DNA of 64,000 nucleotides from Oenanthe sinensis (Eukaryota; Streptophyta; Magnoliopsida; Apiales; Apiaceae). The first letter of the stretch is position 1, and every line of letters starts with the position of its first letter. A program made the translations under genes and the position numbers. The stretch lies in the NCBI GenBank assembly GCA_028671895.1, contig CM053810.1, positions 66,093,501-66,157,500 on the forward strand, given 5' to 3'. Below are positions 26,301 through 39,506 of the stretch, in pieces. A model generated the notes under the pieces. It saw only the letters and a program-made list of their open reading frames with translations, was not told the origin of the DNA and did not search any database.

Positions 26301-29300
26301 CCGAGGCTGATGAATCTGTGTGGGTTGTGAAGTTTATGAACCCAAAAGTGGTCACATCATTGAACAAGCTTCGTACTGCATGCATTGAGCTGTTATGTAC
26401 TGCTATGGCTTGGGCAGATTTCAAGACACAAAATCATTCTGAATTGCGCGCAAAAGTTATATCCATGTTTTTCAAATCTTTGACCAGCAGGACGCCAGAA
26501 ATTGTAGCTGTTGCTAAAGAGGGCCTAAGACAGGTCTTTATGCTTATCTATACATCCTTTCTTTTTCTTATTATCTGGAATTAGTTCCTGGTGAGCTATA
26601 GCATTATTGTTGCCCTAATCTATGAACCACGACATTGGTTAGTTTTTAATTCTTTTGTTTATACTTTGCTGAATGATATTTATTTATGATCGTTAAATAA
26701 GGTTAAAATCTAAGCATAATTCCTAGAAAAATAAATCTACCAAATTTACAAGGTGGGATGACTCTTAACCATCTGTACGTGTCTTTTCTGAATAATGTGC
26801 ATTGTGACAGCTTGAAGGTCTTTGTTTCTTGGTTAATATTTCCTGCTATCTAGTTGTGTCCAAAAGAAATTCTGGTTTTCTTATGGTATGTTGCATCTTC
26901 TATAGGTTATTTTGCAGCAAAGGATGCCCAAGGAACTTCTACAGAGTAGCCTACGGCCTATATTAGTTAACTTGGCACATACGAAGAATCTTAGTATGCC
27001 TCTTTTGCAAGGTTTGGCCCGCCTGCTTGAGCTCCTGTCCAACTGGTTTAATGTCACCTTGGGAGGCAAATTGTTGGAGCACCTTAAGAAATGGTTAGAA
27101 CCTGAAAAACTTGCTCAGTGTCAAAAGTCATGGAAACCTGGTGAAGAGCCAAAGATAGCAGCTGGTGGGTTATGTAGTGTTTAGATTCATGACTAGTCAA
27201 GTTTCAAAATCCTAACTCATATATAGACATGCAATCCCATTATAATTCAACCTATTTATTGCATTTTTTGCAGCCATTATCGAGCTCTTCCATCTCCTTC
27301 CTAATGCAGCAGGGAAATTCCTTGATGAACTTGTAACATTGACTATCGATTTGGAGACTGCACTCCCCCCAGGACAGTTTTACAGTGAGATTAACAGTCC
27401 ATACCGTCTTCCACTTACAAAATTTTTAAACAAGTATCCTACTGCTGGCGTTGACTATTTCCTTGCTCGTCTGAATCAGCCGAAATATTTCCGGAGGTAT
27501 GCTCAAGTTTCTTAGATGGAGTTGCTCATATATGAGAAGCTTTAATTTTTAAATGAGACTGGCTAAGTACTAATACATATATCTCTTGATGTGATCCAGA
27601 TTTATGTACATAATCAGATCAGATGCTGGTCAACCTTTGAGGGAAGAACTTGCCAAGTCTCCAGATAAAATACTTGCAAATGCCTTTTCCGAATTTCTAC
27701 CAAAGTCTGAGGCATTAGCAACTCAGGCGACCTTTGCTTCATCCTCAGTTGGTGACGAGGGCCTTGTTGCTCCTCCACCTGAACCATCCAACCAGCCAGC
27801 TGCAGCCCCTTCAGGGACAGCAGATGCTTATTTTCAAGGGCTTGCTTTGATAAAAACATTGGTTAAATTAATGCCTGGATGGCTTCACGGTAATCGTGCT
27901 GTTTTTGACGTATTAGTTCTTTTGTGGAAGTCAAGTGCAAGAATTGCCCGTTTACAAAATGAGCAGGAATTGAACTTGGTGCAAGTATGTTTGATGTTCC
28001 TCTATGCACCCCCTCCCCCTTCTCAAAATACACGCGCTCCTGTACTGATATCATACATGATTGAATTATGCAGGTGAAAGAAAGCAAATGGCTAGTTAAA
28101 TGCTTCCTAAATTACCTGCGCAATGATAAAACAGAAGTCAATGTGCTATTTGATATTCTATCCATTTTCTTGTTTCATACTCGCATTGATTTCACTTTTC
28201 TGAAGGAGTTCTATATCATTGAGGTTTGTTTGCCAATGTCATTAGTTGCTTATGTGACTTTATATTTCATTCCGTCGGATATATGCAGTATGCTATATTG
28301 TGATCCAAGTTTTATGAAAACATTTAGGTGGCTGAAGGATATGAAATGAATATGAAGAAAACTCTCCTTTTGCATTTTTTGGACATTTTTCAGTCAAAGA
28401 AACTAGGCCATGATCATTTGGTGGTTATCATGCAAATGCTCATTCTTCCTATGTTAGCTCATACTTTTCAGAATAATCAAACTTGGGATGTAGTTGATAC
28501 TAGTATAATTAAGACAGTCGTCGACAGCCTTCTTGATCCTCCTGAAGAGGTATGAGTTTTCGTTTCTCGAGTGTATCTATGTATCATTAATTGTTTAAAT
28601 TGTTTGCTTTTTTCCCCTTTAATTATTTTGTATGCTGCACAGGTCTCTGCTGATTATGACGAGCCATTGAGGATTGAGCTTTTACAGCTTGCAACTCTAC
28701 TTCTTAAGTATCTGCAAACTGACCTTGTTCACCATCGGAAAGAACTCATCAAGTTTGGCTGGAATCATCTCAAACGCGAAGACAGTGCTAGTAAACAGTG
28801 GGCATTTGTTAATGTTTGCCACTTCTTGGAGGCCTATCAGGCCCCTGAGAAAATTATACTCCAGGTAACTTCATTGAGTTACACTTGAAATAGAGACGTA
28901 ATATATATAATTTTTATCAAAAAAATAAAAATCATCAAGGGCTTCGCTTTCTGTATATGATTTCACAAGAATTCACAAAATTTAAAATAGCCCTTGTAAG
29001 CCAGGCATCTGACGCCCACACTAGTACACTGGCTTGTGATGTACATTTTATTGCTTTTAGTATAGCCTCCTTGCAGGCTTTTCTGTCAAGGACCTCAAGG
29101 TCAATTTATGTACCATTATCTTAATCCAAATTCTAGGTAGCTTATCCGGTTTTGAAGTGAGTCCACAGATTAGAGCTGTTCTTGTACCAATTGATATGCT
29201 ATTAAGAATTCTTAACTGAAACTCCCAGAGAGAAATCCATTCCACACCAACTCATGACTATAGAAGTAGTGTTAACATCATAATCTCCAGAGTCCCACAC

Positions 29301-32300
29301 ACATTACCTGGTTTGATCTTTGTTAGATTTGTATGGTTACCTTGTGAGAACATGTTGGTTTCATCTAGTGCTTTCATATTCCCTAGTAGTTCCAATTTTT
29401 GTATGTGGGGCCAAATCTATTATTTAAAGCATTTAATGTATAAAATATATGTTTGTAAATAACTCTTAAATGCAAATTTAAACTGCAGGTGTTTGTTGCT
29501 CTTCTTCGTACATGCCAACCAGAGAATAAGATGTTGGTCAAGCAAGCTCTCGATATACTAATGCCAGCTCTTCCACGAAGATTACCTATGGGCGACTCTC
29601 GTATGCCCATATGGATACGTTACACTAAAAAAATTCTTGTCGAGGAAGGACACTCGGTTCCGAACCTGATCCACATTTTCCAGCTCATTGTGAGGCATTC
29701 TGATCTCTTTTACAATTGTAGAGCTCAATTTGTGCCCCAGATGGTCAATTCTCTTAGTCGCCTTGGACTACCATATAATACTACTACAGAGAATCGCCGA
29801 CTTGCAATTGAACTTGCTGGGTTGGTTGTTAGTTGGGAGAGACAGAGACAAAAAGAAACTGTAGGCATGGTGGACGGTGACCTTTCAAGTCAGAATAGCG
29901 AAAATATCAATCACAGCTCTGGGGCTAATGAGCCTAAGCGACCAGTGGATGGTTCTACATTTTCTGAAGATTTAACTAAAAGGTTAAAGGTTGAGCCTGG
30001 CCTCCAGTCCCTTTCTGTTATGTCACCTGGTGGTGCCTCATCTGTACCTAACATTGAAACACCAGGATCTGCTGGACAACCTGATGAAGAATTTAAGCCT
30101 AATGCCGCAATGGAGGAAATGATCATTAATTTTCTGATAAGAGTAAGCCTTTATTCAACTACTGGCAACACATCTGCTTAGGATAATGTGCTGATTTGTT
30201 AGTATCAATTTCCTCTGAACACACAGTACTTGCAACAAAAAACGTATTATAATTGTTTGAAGTTTAGAGTCTGAAGTTTCTTGGTGTAAACTATGAATAG
30301 TTGCTCCGAGTAGTGATAAGTGTTTTTTGAATCCTATATAGGTGGCCTTGGTTATAGAACCCAAGGATAAGGAAGCAAGTCTAATGTATAAACAGGCTTT
30401 GGAACTCCTATCCCAAGCTCTAGATGTGTGGCCAAATGCAAATGTTAAATTTAACTATTTGGAAAAGCTTCTAAGCAGTATACAGCCAACTCAGTCGAAG
30501 GACCCATCTACAGCGCTTGCTCAGGGATTAGATGTGATGAACAAGGTTTTGGAGAAACAACCACATTTATTTATTCGGAATAATATAAGCCAAATATCTC
30601 AAGTAAGTGTCTTGGCATATGATTTTGTACGCATTTTGTGTGTTTGAGACAAAGAAATTGCCATAATATTTGCTACAATGGTTTACAGATTCTTGAGCCT
30701 TGTTTCAAGTATAAAATGTTAGATGCTGGAAAGTCATTGTGTTCCCTGTTAAAGATGGTTTTTCTAGCATTTCCTTCTGAAGCTGCAAGTACTCCGCCAG
30801 ATGTAAAGACTTTGTATATGAAGGTCAACGAGCTTATTCAGAAGCATCTTGGTGCTGTTGCAACTCCACAGACAGCAGGGGAAGATAACTCTGCACAAAT
30901 GATTAGCTTTGTACTGTTTGTCATGAAAACCTTGGCGGAGGTTCAAGAAAACATCATTGATCCTTACAATTTAGTTCGTGTTTTTCAGCGCTTGGCTCGA
31001 GATATGGGATCAGCAACCGGTTCTTATGTGAAACAAGTATGCCATCATTCCTCTAAGTACATGCGACTCTATGGGGGTTCATTTATTTTACATGATTAGT
31101 TGGTGCATTCATTTATTTCAGTCAATCTCATTTCTTTTACATAAATGATCAGAATTCATTTTCATGTTTTAAGTTTCTTGTCAATCTGGAGTGTATTTAC
31201 AAAGTTAGAAATACTGTGTGCTGATTTATATGTGCAATTTGATTCAGGGTCAGAGAACAGATCCAGATTCAGCTGTGAGTTCTTCTCGCCAAGGTGCTGA
31301 TTTGGGAGTTATCATTGATAATCTTAAATCTGTTTTGAAACTTATTAGTCAGAGGGTTATGCTTGTTCCGGACTGTAAGCGATTAGTAACTCAGATTCTA
31401 AATTCTCTACTGTCGGAGAAGGGGACTGATCAAACTGTCCTCCTCTGTGTACTTGATGTCATAAAGGGGTGGATTGAAGACAATTTTGGTATTTCGGGAA
31501 TGGCCGTTGCATCTAGTAGTTTTCTCACGCCAAAAGAAGTAGTTTCTTTCCTTCAAAAGCTTTCACAAGTTGATAAGCTAAACTTCTCCTCAAATTCTAT
31601 TGAAGAGTGGGACAGCAAATATCTTCAGCTTCTGTATGGTCTTTGTGCAGATTCAAATAAGTAAGTAGTAGGTTTAATACCCTTAGGAAAAGTGGTCGCT
31701 TAGGCTTGCATTATATATGTGGTCTTATGTTTGGATCAGTTCATATAATTTTCGACATTTACTAAACATCAACGATGTACAGTATATATATATTAATTAA
31801 AGTTTAATCTGTTCACGATATTGAGGTTAACCACCTAATGACTTCTAGGTTTCCTCTTTCCCTACGCCAAGAAGTTTTTCAGAAGATTGAGAGGCAATTT
31901 TTGCTTGGTTTAAGGGCGAAGGATCCTGAGATCAGGATGAAGTTCTTTTGCCTATATCATGAGTCTCTGGGCAAAAAACTATTTACAAGGCTGCAATACA
32001 TCATACAGGTTCAAGATTGGGAAGCTTTAAGTGATGTCTTCTGGCTAAAGCAAGGCCTTGATCTTCTTCTTGCAATCTTAGTTGAAGATAAGCCTATAAC
32101 ACTTGCTCCAAATTCTGCCAAATTACCCTCACTTTTAGTTTCAAGTTCCCTCTCTGATATATCTGCGAAGCAACCTATGATCACAGATGTTACCGAAAGT
32201 GCTGAGGATGGCCCTTTAACATTTGATGCCCTTGTTTTGAAGCATGGCCAGTTTCTGAGCCAAATGAGCCGACTTCAGGTATTTGGATATGTACTTGGTG

Positions 32301-35300
32301 TCACTACTTCAAGATTTTGTATTGCTGTTTATGTTAAGGGTGTAAAAGGCCATAATTCTGTTGTATTCCAACAGAAATGTTTGACAACTGGTATATCTGT
32401 GTATCTTTAAGATATGCAAGTACTTAAAGCAGCCTTATTAAACTGTATATTACTATTTGTAGGCCATGCTAGGATCCACAATCAAGTGTTTACTTTGTGA
32501 ATTTCAATTAATTTAAATGATTTAATAAGCAACTTTAATATGTATCAGTTGCATTTGCACATCCTCCATATGAGGGGAAACTGCAAGGGAATTACTGACC
32601 TTATCTTCCAACACGGTCTTGTCAATACCTTTGGATATATCTTGTAGCTTTTATTGTTGTTTGCATAGACATTGAATTCTCCTCCCTGCAGGTTGCTGAT
32701 CTCGTTGTTCCACTGAGAGAATTGGCCCATACAGATGCAAATGTTGCATATCATTTGTGGGTCTTGGTGTTTCCAATCGTGTGGGTGACCTTACACAAGG
32801 AGGAACAAGTGGCACTTGCTAAGCCGATGATAAATTTGTTGTCAAAAGACTATCACAAGAAGCAGCAGTCCAGCAGGCCAAACGTCGTGCAAGCTCTTAT
32901 GGAAGGTCTCCAGTTAAGCCACCCTCAGCCGCGAATGCCTAGCGAGCTCATCAAATATATTGGAAAAACGTATAATGCTTGGCACATTGCATTGGGACTT
33001 CTGGAAAGCCATGTTATGTTGTTTTTAAATGACTCAAAGTGCTCCGAGTCTCTGGCTGAGCTTTACCGCTTGCTTAATGAAGAAGATATGAGATGTGGAT
33101 TGTGGAAGAAACGTTCAATGACAGCTGAAACTAGGGCTGGGCTTTCACTTGTCCAGCATGGTTACTGGCAGCGAGCTCAAAGCCTCTTCTATCAAGCCAT
33201 GCTCAAGGCAACTCAAGGGACTTACAGCAACACTGTTCCCAAAGCAGAGATGTGCCTTTGGGAAGAGCAATGGCTGTATTGTGCTAGTCAACTCAGTCAG
33301 TGGGATGTGCTGGTTGACTTTGGCAAACTTGTGGAAAATTATGAAATATTGCTCGATAGTCTCTGGAAGCAGCCTGATTGGACCTATTTGAAAGATCATG
33401 TAATACCGAAAGCTCAAGTAGAAGAAACTCCAAAACTTCGTATCATTCAGGCTTATTTCTCTCTTCATGAAAATAAAACAACTGGTGTAGCTGATGCAGA
33501 AAACATTGTGGGGAAAGGGGTGGATCTAGCTTTGGAACAGTGGTGGCAGTTGCCTGAAATGTCTATTCATTCTAGAATTCCTCTTTTGCATCAATTTCAA
33601 CAATTAGTTGAGATTCAAGAATCCGCTAGAGTTATAGTTGACATTGCTAACGGGAACAAACCTGCTGGAAGTTCTGCTGTTGGTATGCATGGTGGTCTGT
33701 ATGCAGATCTCAAAGATATCCTTGAAACTTGGAGACTTCGGACTCCAAATGAATGGGACAATTCCTCTGTTTGGTATGATTTGCTTCAGTGGAGAAATGA
33801 AATGTATAATTTAGTGATTGATGCTTTCAAAGATTTCGGCTCAACTAATTCACAACTTCATCACCTTGGTTACCGTGACAAGGCGTGGAATGTTAACAAG
33901 CTTGCCCACATTGCTCGTAAGCAGGGTTTGCATGATGTTTGTGTATCCATTTTGGACAAGATGTATGGACATTCAACCATGGAAGTGCAGGTATTGTAAC
34001 TTGGTTATCGATTCTCTGTATTTTTTATCACATTGTCAGTGTGGTGGGGTTGGGGAGGTAGGCAGAAGTACAACCACTTCACGTGTTTTAGTTTTTGACA
34101 TGTTCGCAGGAGGCCTTTGTTAAGATAAGAGAGCAGGCAAAGGCTTATTTGGAAATGAAGGGAGAGCTTACCAATGGCCTTAATTTGATAAACAGTACAA
34201 ATCTTGAATATTTTCCTGTCAAGCACAAAGCCGAAATTTTCCGCCTGAAGGGAGATTTCTTGCTGAAGCTAAATGATTGTGAGGGGGCCAACCTTGCATA
34301 TTCAAATGCAATAAGCCTTTTCAAGAACTTGCCTAAAGGATGGATTAGCTGGGGAAATTATTGTGACATGGTACTCTTTTCATAATGGTTTACTAAACCA
34401 TATGCACATATGTTGTATGCTAATGTAATCATATCTTCTCTGGTGTTTGTTTTCCAGGCTTACAAAGAGAACAAAGAGACTAGTGATGAAATTTGGCTAG
34501 AATATGCTGTGAGCTGCTTTCTTCAAGGTATCAAATTTGGAATCCCCAATTCCAGAAGCCACTTAGCTCGTGTGCTCTATCTTCTCAGTTTTGATACTCC
34601 AAATGAACCTGTTGGAAGAGCATTTGACAAGTACTTGGAACAAATTCCACACTGGGTTTGGCTTTCTTGGATTCCCCAGCTCTTACTTTCTTTGCAGAGG
34701 ACGGAAGCCTCCCATTGCAAGCTTGTTCTACTCAAAATTGCTACCGTATTTCCACAGGTATGTCAGATTGCTACTTCTGGAAGTCATATGAAGTAACTAG
34801 GCGCGGTTGAACGATCTCTATCTTATTTTGTTCATTGTGCTAAGCAACAAACAGTCTTCATCTTGATTTTTCTTGAAACTATAGGCGTTATATTACTGGC
34901 TTCGAACATACTTGCTGGAGCGCCGAGATGTTGCTAATAAATCTGAGTTTGGTCGAATGGCAATGGCTCAGCAAAGAATGCAGCAAAATGCTTCTATTTC
35001 CGGTTCTGTCGGATTGGCTGATAGCAATGCTAGGTTAGCTAATCATGGCGGGGGTTCATTAGCTTCTGACAATCAGGTTCATCAAGGAAGCCAAGCAAGT
35101 GGTACAGTTGCCTCCAGTGATGGTGCAAACACTCAGATGCAAGATTCTGATAGGTCTTCAGCTGTTGAAGGTGGCGGGAATGACCAATCTTTACAGCAAA
35201 CTTCTTCAAATATTAATGATAGTGGCCAGAATGGTCTAAGGCGTACAGGTGCTCTGGGATTGGTTGCTTCTGCCGCCAGTGCATTTGATGCTGCAAAGGA

Positions 35301-38143
35301 TGTGATGGAAGCTCTTAGAAGCAAGCACAATAATCTCGCTAGCGAACTTGAGGTAAGTATCTCGGTATTAATTTTCTCAATTCTGCCTCTTATTGCACAA
35401 AAAATGGTAATTTCTTCTTTTAAGTCATCTGCTGAATCACTTTCAGATGTTTAAGTGTAGGCTGTAAATTTTTTAAGTAGCAGCCATCCTATTGTGTATC
35501 TGTCCAATGTTATCAATTGGAATCCTTATTTAGACGAGACCATCTCAGCATGTAATGTACATCTTTGCAGACTCTCCTTACAGAAATCGGTTCAAGGTTT
35601 GTCACCCTGCCAGAGGAGAGACTACTGGCAGTTGTTAATGCTCTGCTCCACCGCTGCTATAAGTACCCAACTGCAACTACAGCTGAGGTACCCCAATCTC
35701 TCAAGAAGGAGTTGTCTGGTGTTTGTAGAGCCTGTTTCTCTGCAGATGCTGTAAACAAACATGTTGAATTCGTTAGAGAGTACAAGCAGGAGTTTGAGCG
35801 TGATCTTGATCCAGAGAGCACCACCACATTTCCTGCAACCCTCTCTGAACTTACGGAACGACTGAAACACTGGAAAAATGTCCTCCAAAGCAATGTTGAG
35901 GACAGGTTCCCTGCTGTCCTGAAGTTGGAAGAAGAAAGCAGGGTGTTGCGTGACTTCCATGTTGTTGATGTGGAGGTTCCAGGCCAATATTTTACCGATC
36001 AGGTAGGTTGTAATAGTTGTTTTTTTTTAACTGGCTAATGATTAAGTTTGTACATCTTAAGAAATTGTATAGTGCACTATAAATACTTTAAAAGATTCCT
36101 TATTTTCATCAAAACTTGGAGCTGTACTTAGGAACATGTTTATGTCATTTCTGCGGCCCAAATTATAATCATTAATTGCAACTATTCTACAATGATTTTT
36201 TTAGGAATGATATTCAGTATTCGGGATTCTACTGTGTATCATGTTTTATCCACATTTGTTTCAGAATGCCTCAAACATTTTAAATTTAACAAATTTCCTT
36301 ATTCAGGAAGTAGCTCCTGATCATACTATAAAATTGGACCGAGTTGGAGCTGATGTTCCAATTGTGCGAAGGCACGGGAGTAGTTTTCGTCGTTTGACTC
36401 TTATGGGCTCAGATGGCTCCCGGCGCCATTTTATTGTTCAAACATCTTTAACCCCCAATGCTAGAAGTGATGAGCGTATATTACAGCTTTTTCGTGTGAT
36501 GAACCAAATGTTTGATAAGCACAAGGAATCGAGACGTCGCCACATCTGCATTCACACGCCAATTATCATTCCTGTTTGGTCTCAGGTGATATATACAGCT
36601 TGCTATGTTGTTATTTGTATTACCTGTTGATCTCATTATATAATCTGATTCTCTATACATAAAATTTAAAGAGATCTGGTATGATGATGCTTATCTACTG
36701 ATTTCTTTCATGCGGTGACCGGTGGTTTCACTCACTCGAGTCATAAAACCTTCAAGTCATGCACACTATCTGTAAAAAACCTGTCTTCTTTCTCGAATGC
36801 TAATAATAATTAATGCCTTCTCAAACTATAGGTACGGATGGTAGAAGATGATCTAATGTACAGCACCTTCCTTGAGGTTTATGAGAATCATTGCGCTAGG
36901 AATGACCGAGAGGCAGATCTACCTATTACCTACTTCAAGGAGCAGCTGAACCAAGCAATTTCTGGCCAAATATCACCTGATGCTGTAGTAGATCTTCGTC
37001 TGCAAGCTTATAATGACATAACAAAAACTGTTGTCACTGACAGCATATTTTCTCAGTACATGTACAAGACCTTGCTGAATGGGAACCATATGTGGGCGTT
37101 CAAAAAGCAATTTGCCATTCAGTTGGCCCTTTCAAGTTTTGTGTCATTTATGCTACAAATAGGGGGGAGGTCCCCAAACAAAATATTATTTGCCAAGAAT
37201 ACTGGAAAGATATTCCAAACTGATTTCCATCCAGCATATGATGCCAATGGGATGATTGAGTTTAATGAACCTGTGCCGTTCCGCTTGACAAGAAATTTGC
37301 AGGCATTTTTCTCCCATTTTGGTGTTGAAGGACTCATTGTGTCTGCCATGTCATCGGCGGCCCAGGCAGTGGTTTCGCCGAAAGTAAGTTTATTCTTCTA
37401 AAATTGTTAATATTTTGTTGCTTTACATGATTTTTTTTGCTGTAGTACTAAATATTAGGTACTGGATAGCCCAAAATAATTTAGTGAAATATGTGACTTT
37501 TAACTTTTCAGCCTGTTTTCTATCTTATGATCAATGTTGAATCCGCTTTATTGCAGCAAAGTCAGCATCTGTGGCATCATCTAGCTATGTTTTTCCGTGA
37601 TGAGCTGTTATCTTGGTCTTGGAGGAGGCCTCTTGGGATTAACCTTGGCCCAGTTGTTGGTGGAAGTACCTTGAACCCTACTGACTTCAAACAGAAGATC
37701 ACAACAAATGTTGAGCATGTTATTGACAGGATAAATTCGATTGCCCCACAATATATATCTGAAGAGGTATGCTTCTTTCCACTTGGTATAATGCAGACCG
37801 CGGATAGCTGAGATAATTAACAAAACAGTTTTTGATTTTTGGTTTTAAGTTTTAAGAAGACATAGGTAAATTCTGTTATTCTTCATTTAGCCAAAAAAAT
37901 CTGTCATTCTTATCTGCTATTTTCATTTTAATCGCCTTTACGAATTCTCTAAAAGTAATAGATTTTTAACATTTGAAGCAAGCTAATTTACCTGTGCATA
38001 TTTTTTCCCCTCTGCTGCATCAGGAGGAGAATGCTGTAGATCCACCACAGTCTGTACAGAGGGGTGTGACGGAGCTGGTAGAAGCCGCCTTGACGCCCAG
38101 AAACTTGTGTATGATGGATCCAACATGGCATCCCTGGTTCTAA
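9796..38143 (+). CDS. TRA1: TRRAP/Tra1 (transformation/transcription domain-associated protein), complete gene
   Basis: Exons: 9796-9853, 10060-10823, 12963-13088, 13216-13301, 15194-15302, 16083-16178, 16362-16424, 17231-17290, 17817-17885, 19593-19674, 21737-21789, 21863-21952, 22021-23253, 25115-26104, 26198-26533, 26906-27164, 27274-27496, 27600-27984, 28074-28223, 28328-28549, 28643-28864, 29489-30142, 30342-30602, 30689-31036, 31248-31660, 31849-32278, 32692-33990, 34110-34370, 34458-34757, 34885-35352, 35571-36002, 36307-36585, 36832-37383, 37557-37766, 38024-38143. These sum to 3,900 codons plus TAA. The start MSPIQNFEQHSRHL and the body match plant Tra1. Order: HEAT/TPR-like helical repeats (about 1-2,600), FAT (about exons 27-29), a Ser/Gln-rich linker (exon 30), PI3K-like domain, FATC ending DPTWHPWF. 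The kinase is dead: GGRSPN at ~3718-3723 and DFH at ~3738-3740 replace the catalytic and DFG motifs. Role: scaffold of the SAGA and NuA4 acetyltransferase complexes, binding activators in the nucleus. Introns 2, 4, 9, 10 and 13 exceed 1.7 kb and carry repeats. Confidence 0.93.
10824..12962 (+). other. TRRAP intron 2 with a diverged direct repeat
   Basis: A 2.1-kb intron. Two related segments, about 11150-11215 and 11285-11360, share CCTTAAGAGAGG and AATTGATAA, with similar text between. A short (AC)n run lies near 11793-11811. Nothing codes. Confidence 0.4.
13950..14890. repeat. Degenerate repeat material in TRRAP intron 4
   Basis: GC-richer patches (GGCGAGGCGTGGCAC near 13990; GAGGCACGAGGCGAGAGGC near 14041; TCTAGGCTCCAGGAGG near 14810) stand out from the AT-rich intron and resemble worn plant repeats. 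No clear ends or duplications were found, so the class is open. Confidence 0.25.
15553..15757 (+). repeat. Tandem duplication in TRRAP intron 5 ending in C-runs
   Basis: A segment starting TTTTATTTAATATTAAATTT occurs at 15553-15641 and again from 15642. Both copies run through AATAATTTGT and AGTTATAATGCT-like text and end in GCGGACCCCC. The second copy has about 26 extra bases before that end and continues into the long poly-C tract. Confidence 0.8.
15753..15791 (+). repeat. Poly-C tract, 39 bases, in TRRAP intron 5
   Basis: Uninterrupted run of C at the end of the second copy of the intron duplication, followed by GGCGGG. Length may be unreliable in any assembly. Confidence 0.85.
16871..17059 (+). 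mobile_element. tRNA-derived SINE in TRRAP intron 7
   Basis: About 189 bp, with A-box-like TGGCTAAATGG at 16882-16892 and B-box-like GAGTTCGACTC at 16924-16934. The downstream part contains GGCTGCGTACATCCTACCCT, a motif I associate with TS/Au-type plant SINEs. It is flanked by an imperfect 15-bp duplication, TTGTGTGTCTTTGTA (16856-16870) and TTGTGTGTATTTATA (17060-17074), 13 of 15 matching. Same orientation as the gene. Confidence 0.8.
17415..17440 (+). repeat. (TC)n microsatellite in TRRAP intron 8
   Basis: Perfect CT dinucleotide run shortly after the exon ending at 17290. A similar but interrupted TC run lies near 18762-18796 in intron 9. Confidence 0.8.
20405..21049. mobile_element. hAT-like non-autonomous element in TRRAP intron 10
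   Basis: A 645-bp element with ends TAGGGGTGC and, in reverse complement, AAGGGGTGC, flanked by perfect 8-bp duplications CCTGTAGG at 20397-20404 and 21050-21057. Subterminal zones repeat AACCCGACC/CCAACCCG words in both orientations. The 8-bp duplication and terminal structure fit hAT-superfamily MITEs. Non-coding. Confidence 0.8.
23561..23587 (+). repeat. Poly-C tract, 27 bases, in TRRAP intron 13
   Basis: Uninterrupted C run about 300 bases after the large HEAT-repeat exon ending at 23253, followed by GCGG. Intron 13 (23254-25114) also starts with an (AC)n(AT)n run at ~23273-23303. Confidence 0.85.
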
Positions 38144-38380
38144 TTTAACTAGACTTGTAAATAATTAGTTAGTAGCCATTGAGAGGCTTTGTTGGCTAGT
38201 TTTTTTTAGTTAATCCTATTGTGTAATATTCAAACTAAATCACTGTGGTGCATGTGTCTAGCTTGTAACAGTTTAAAGGACTGTATAGAATACCAGTTCA
38301 CGTCAATGATGCTTGCAGGCTTCCTGTAATACTGTTCCCATTTCTTTCTATGGTCAGCTACTCAGCTTTTGTGATTTATA

Positions 38381-38583
38381 CTTCCTCCATTTTTTTATGT
38401 CCATTTGACTTTTGTCACACATTTTTAGGTGTTTTGACCGCATATTGAATATAATTTTTTATAATTTTTTTTTAATTTAAAAATAGAAAATTTTAAAAAT
38501 GACAAATTTTATTATGCAGTCAAATCACATTAAGATGTTTGTCGAAAGACAAACTGACAAAAAAAAAAGAAGCGGAAGGAGTG
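38381..38583. mobile_element. Stowaway-like MITE downstream of TRRAP
   Basis: A 203-bp element flanked by TA (38379-38380 and 38584-38585). The left end CTTCCTCCATTTTTTTATGTC pairs with the right end (CACTCCTTCCGCTTC in reverse complement, then an A/T run and GTCAGTTTGTC). It lies about 240 bp after the TRRAP stop, so it may sit in or near the 3' UTR/flank. Confidence 0.7.
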
Positions 38584-38870
38584 TATCAATATGCAATTAC
38601 GCACTATTTATAAATCCATTTATATCCGTATCTAGGGTTTTAAATCTGCACTATTTGTTTATAAATGGATTATCGCAAGGGCGCACGTGCTCCTACAGGA
38701 ATAAAAATTAGCAACTTTTTAGTAATAATTTATGATATAAATGTGTGTAATTGTGTATTTTATAAAGTGTCCTCGCTAAAAAAAAGTCAAGTGACCCTAT
38801 AATGCTAGTAATTATATTATAATTTAAGTCATTTCTTATTTTATATATATGGTATATTATTATAGTTGAA

Positions 38871-39247
38871 AGATTAAAAAATTTGGTCGATTAGTCGGTC
38901 AGTCGATACTGGGTTACGGATCTAAAAAATATACATAGATATAATTTTACTTACGGACCCTAATTATATACATATCTATATTAACTAAAGTTTTACTTTT
39001 TAGGCTCAATTATATATTTATGATTTAATGATCCTAAAATTACCTTTAGATAACTATCTAAAATTAACATCTATTATAATACAATATCAAGGTTTTTTTT
39101 GTAAATAAAAGGGGCTGGATTCTATTATTACAAAAATGACAACCACTTTTTATACTCAAAATCCTAGTGAATTTAGGTAAGTTATCTAAAATTAACTTTA
39201 GATTCCTTTTCCCCATATATTTATTATAAAAATTATAATACAGGCCC

Positions 39248-39286
<39 letters not shown>

Positions 39287-39506
39287 ACTAAAATTTTACT
39301 TTTTAGACTAAGTTATATATTTATTATAATACGCGTTCAAATTATAACATATTTATATTAAATAAAATAAAATTATATGAAATAAAATAACATATAATAT
39401 TAACATAAATTCTTAATATTATAAAATTTTATATTAAATATCAATAAAAATATAAATAAATAATCAATTTACTTAAATATTAATTATTGCACGGGTTATA
39501 AGTTTG
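38871..39506 (+). mobile_element. Helitron-like fragment, copy A
   Basis: Shares blocks with 41800-42155: AAAAAATTTGGTCG, a CTTTTTAGxCT block, TTATATTTATTATAA and AACATATTTATATTAAAT, ending GCACGGGTTATAAGTTTGT. The distal CACGGG half-hairpin and T-ending tail fit a worn Helitron 3' end. The 5' end was not resolved. An (AT)n run occurs at about 39248-39283. Confidence 0.45.
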
